Assembly (NCBI GenBank): GCA_023145125.1
Contig: JAGLEK010000215.1
Span: 1 to 5,352, forward strand
Length of the DNA: 5,352 bases
Direction of reading: 5' to 3'
DNA from: Bacteroidales bacterium
Lineage (GTDB): Bacteria > Bacteroidota > Bacteroidia > Bacteroidales > B18-G4
Shown in pieces: positions 5,327 through 5,352 of this stretch; positions within the stretch are counted from its first letter, which is position 1; the number at the start of each line of letters is the position of its first letter. Under the pieces are notes generated by a model that saw only the letters and a program-made list of their open reading frames with translations, was not told the DNA's origin and did no database searches. Position numbers and translations under genes: made by a program.

Positions 5327-5352
5327 GATTTTTAACAAAAGTAATGAATTTG

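Overview
The window looks like a chromosomal segment of a Bacteroidota (Bacteroidetes) bacterium, probably Bacteroidales-like or from an environmental relative. The reasons are the Bacteroidetes-type variant of the priming sugar transferase, an outer-membrane Wzi-family barrel ending in phenylalanine, AT-rich translation starts without Shine-Dalgarno sequences, and intergenic spaces full of 7- and 8-bp tandem repeats. Base composition is moderate and fairly even across the genes.

Layout. Positions 1-471 (+) hold the C-terminal catalytic part of an undecaprenyl-phosphate phosphosugar transferase that begins before the window. After a 78-bp repeat-filled gap comes a complete capsule-assembly Wzi-family outer-membrane protein (550-2217, +). 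A 117-bp gap with a probable terminator hairpin and an octamer repeat leads to a complete secreted C69-family dipeptidase (2335-4080, +). A 218-bp convergent gap (4081-4298) carries four stacked repeat or hairpin elements, including a good intrinsic terminator. The last gene (4299-5225, -) encodes a membrane-anchored coiled-coil protein of unknown function. Its 127-bp upstream region (5226-5352) holds no gene but has a dyad and a weak promoter candidate.

How the genes fit together. The sugar transferase starts a surface polysaccharide on the lipid carrier at the inner membrane, and the Wzi-like barrel is expected to help export or anchor polysaccharide at the outer membrane. These two are probably the downstream end of a capsule or exopolysaccharide operon. 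The dipeptidase is an exported peptide-degrading enzyme that seems to be its own transcription unit, with no obvious tie to polysaccharide synthesis. The coiled-coil gene runs convergently and is independent.

No new multi-gene system is apparent. The most notable signal is intergenic. All three gaps contain a heptamer-period array starting 0-11 bases after the upstream stop codon. Both gaps that precede a + strand start codon end in the same 8-bp repeat (CCATTTAR), which stops exactly 4 nt before each ATG and places stop codons in all three frames. No tRNA, rRNA, CRISPR array, insertion sequence or transposase was seen.
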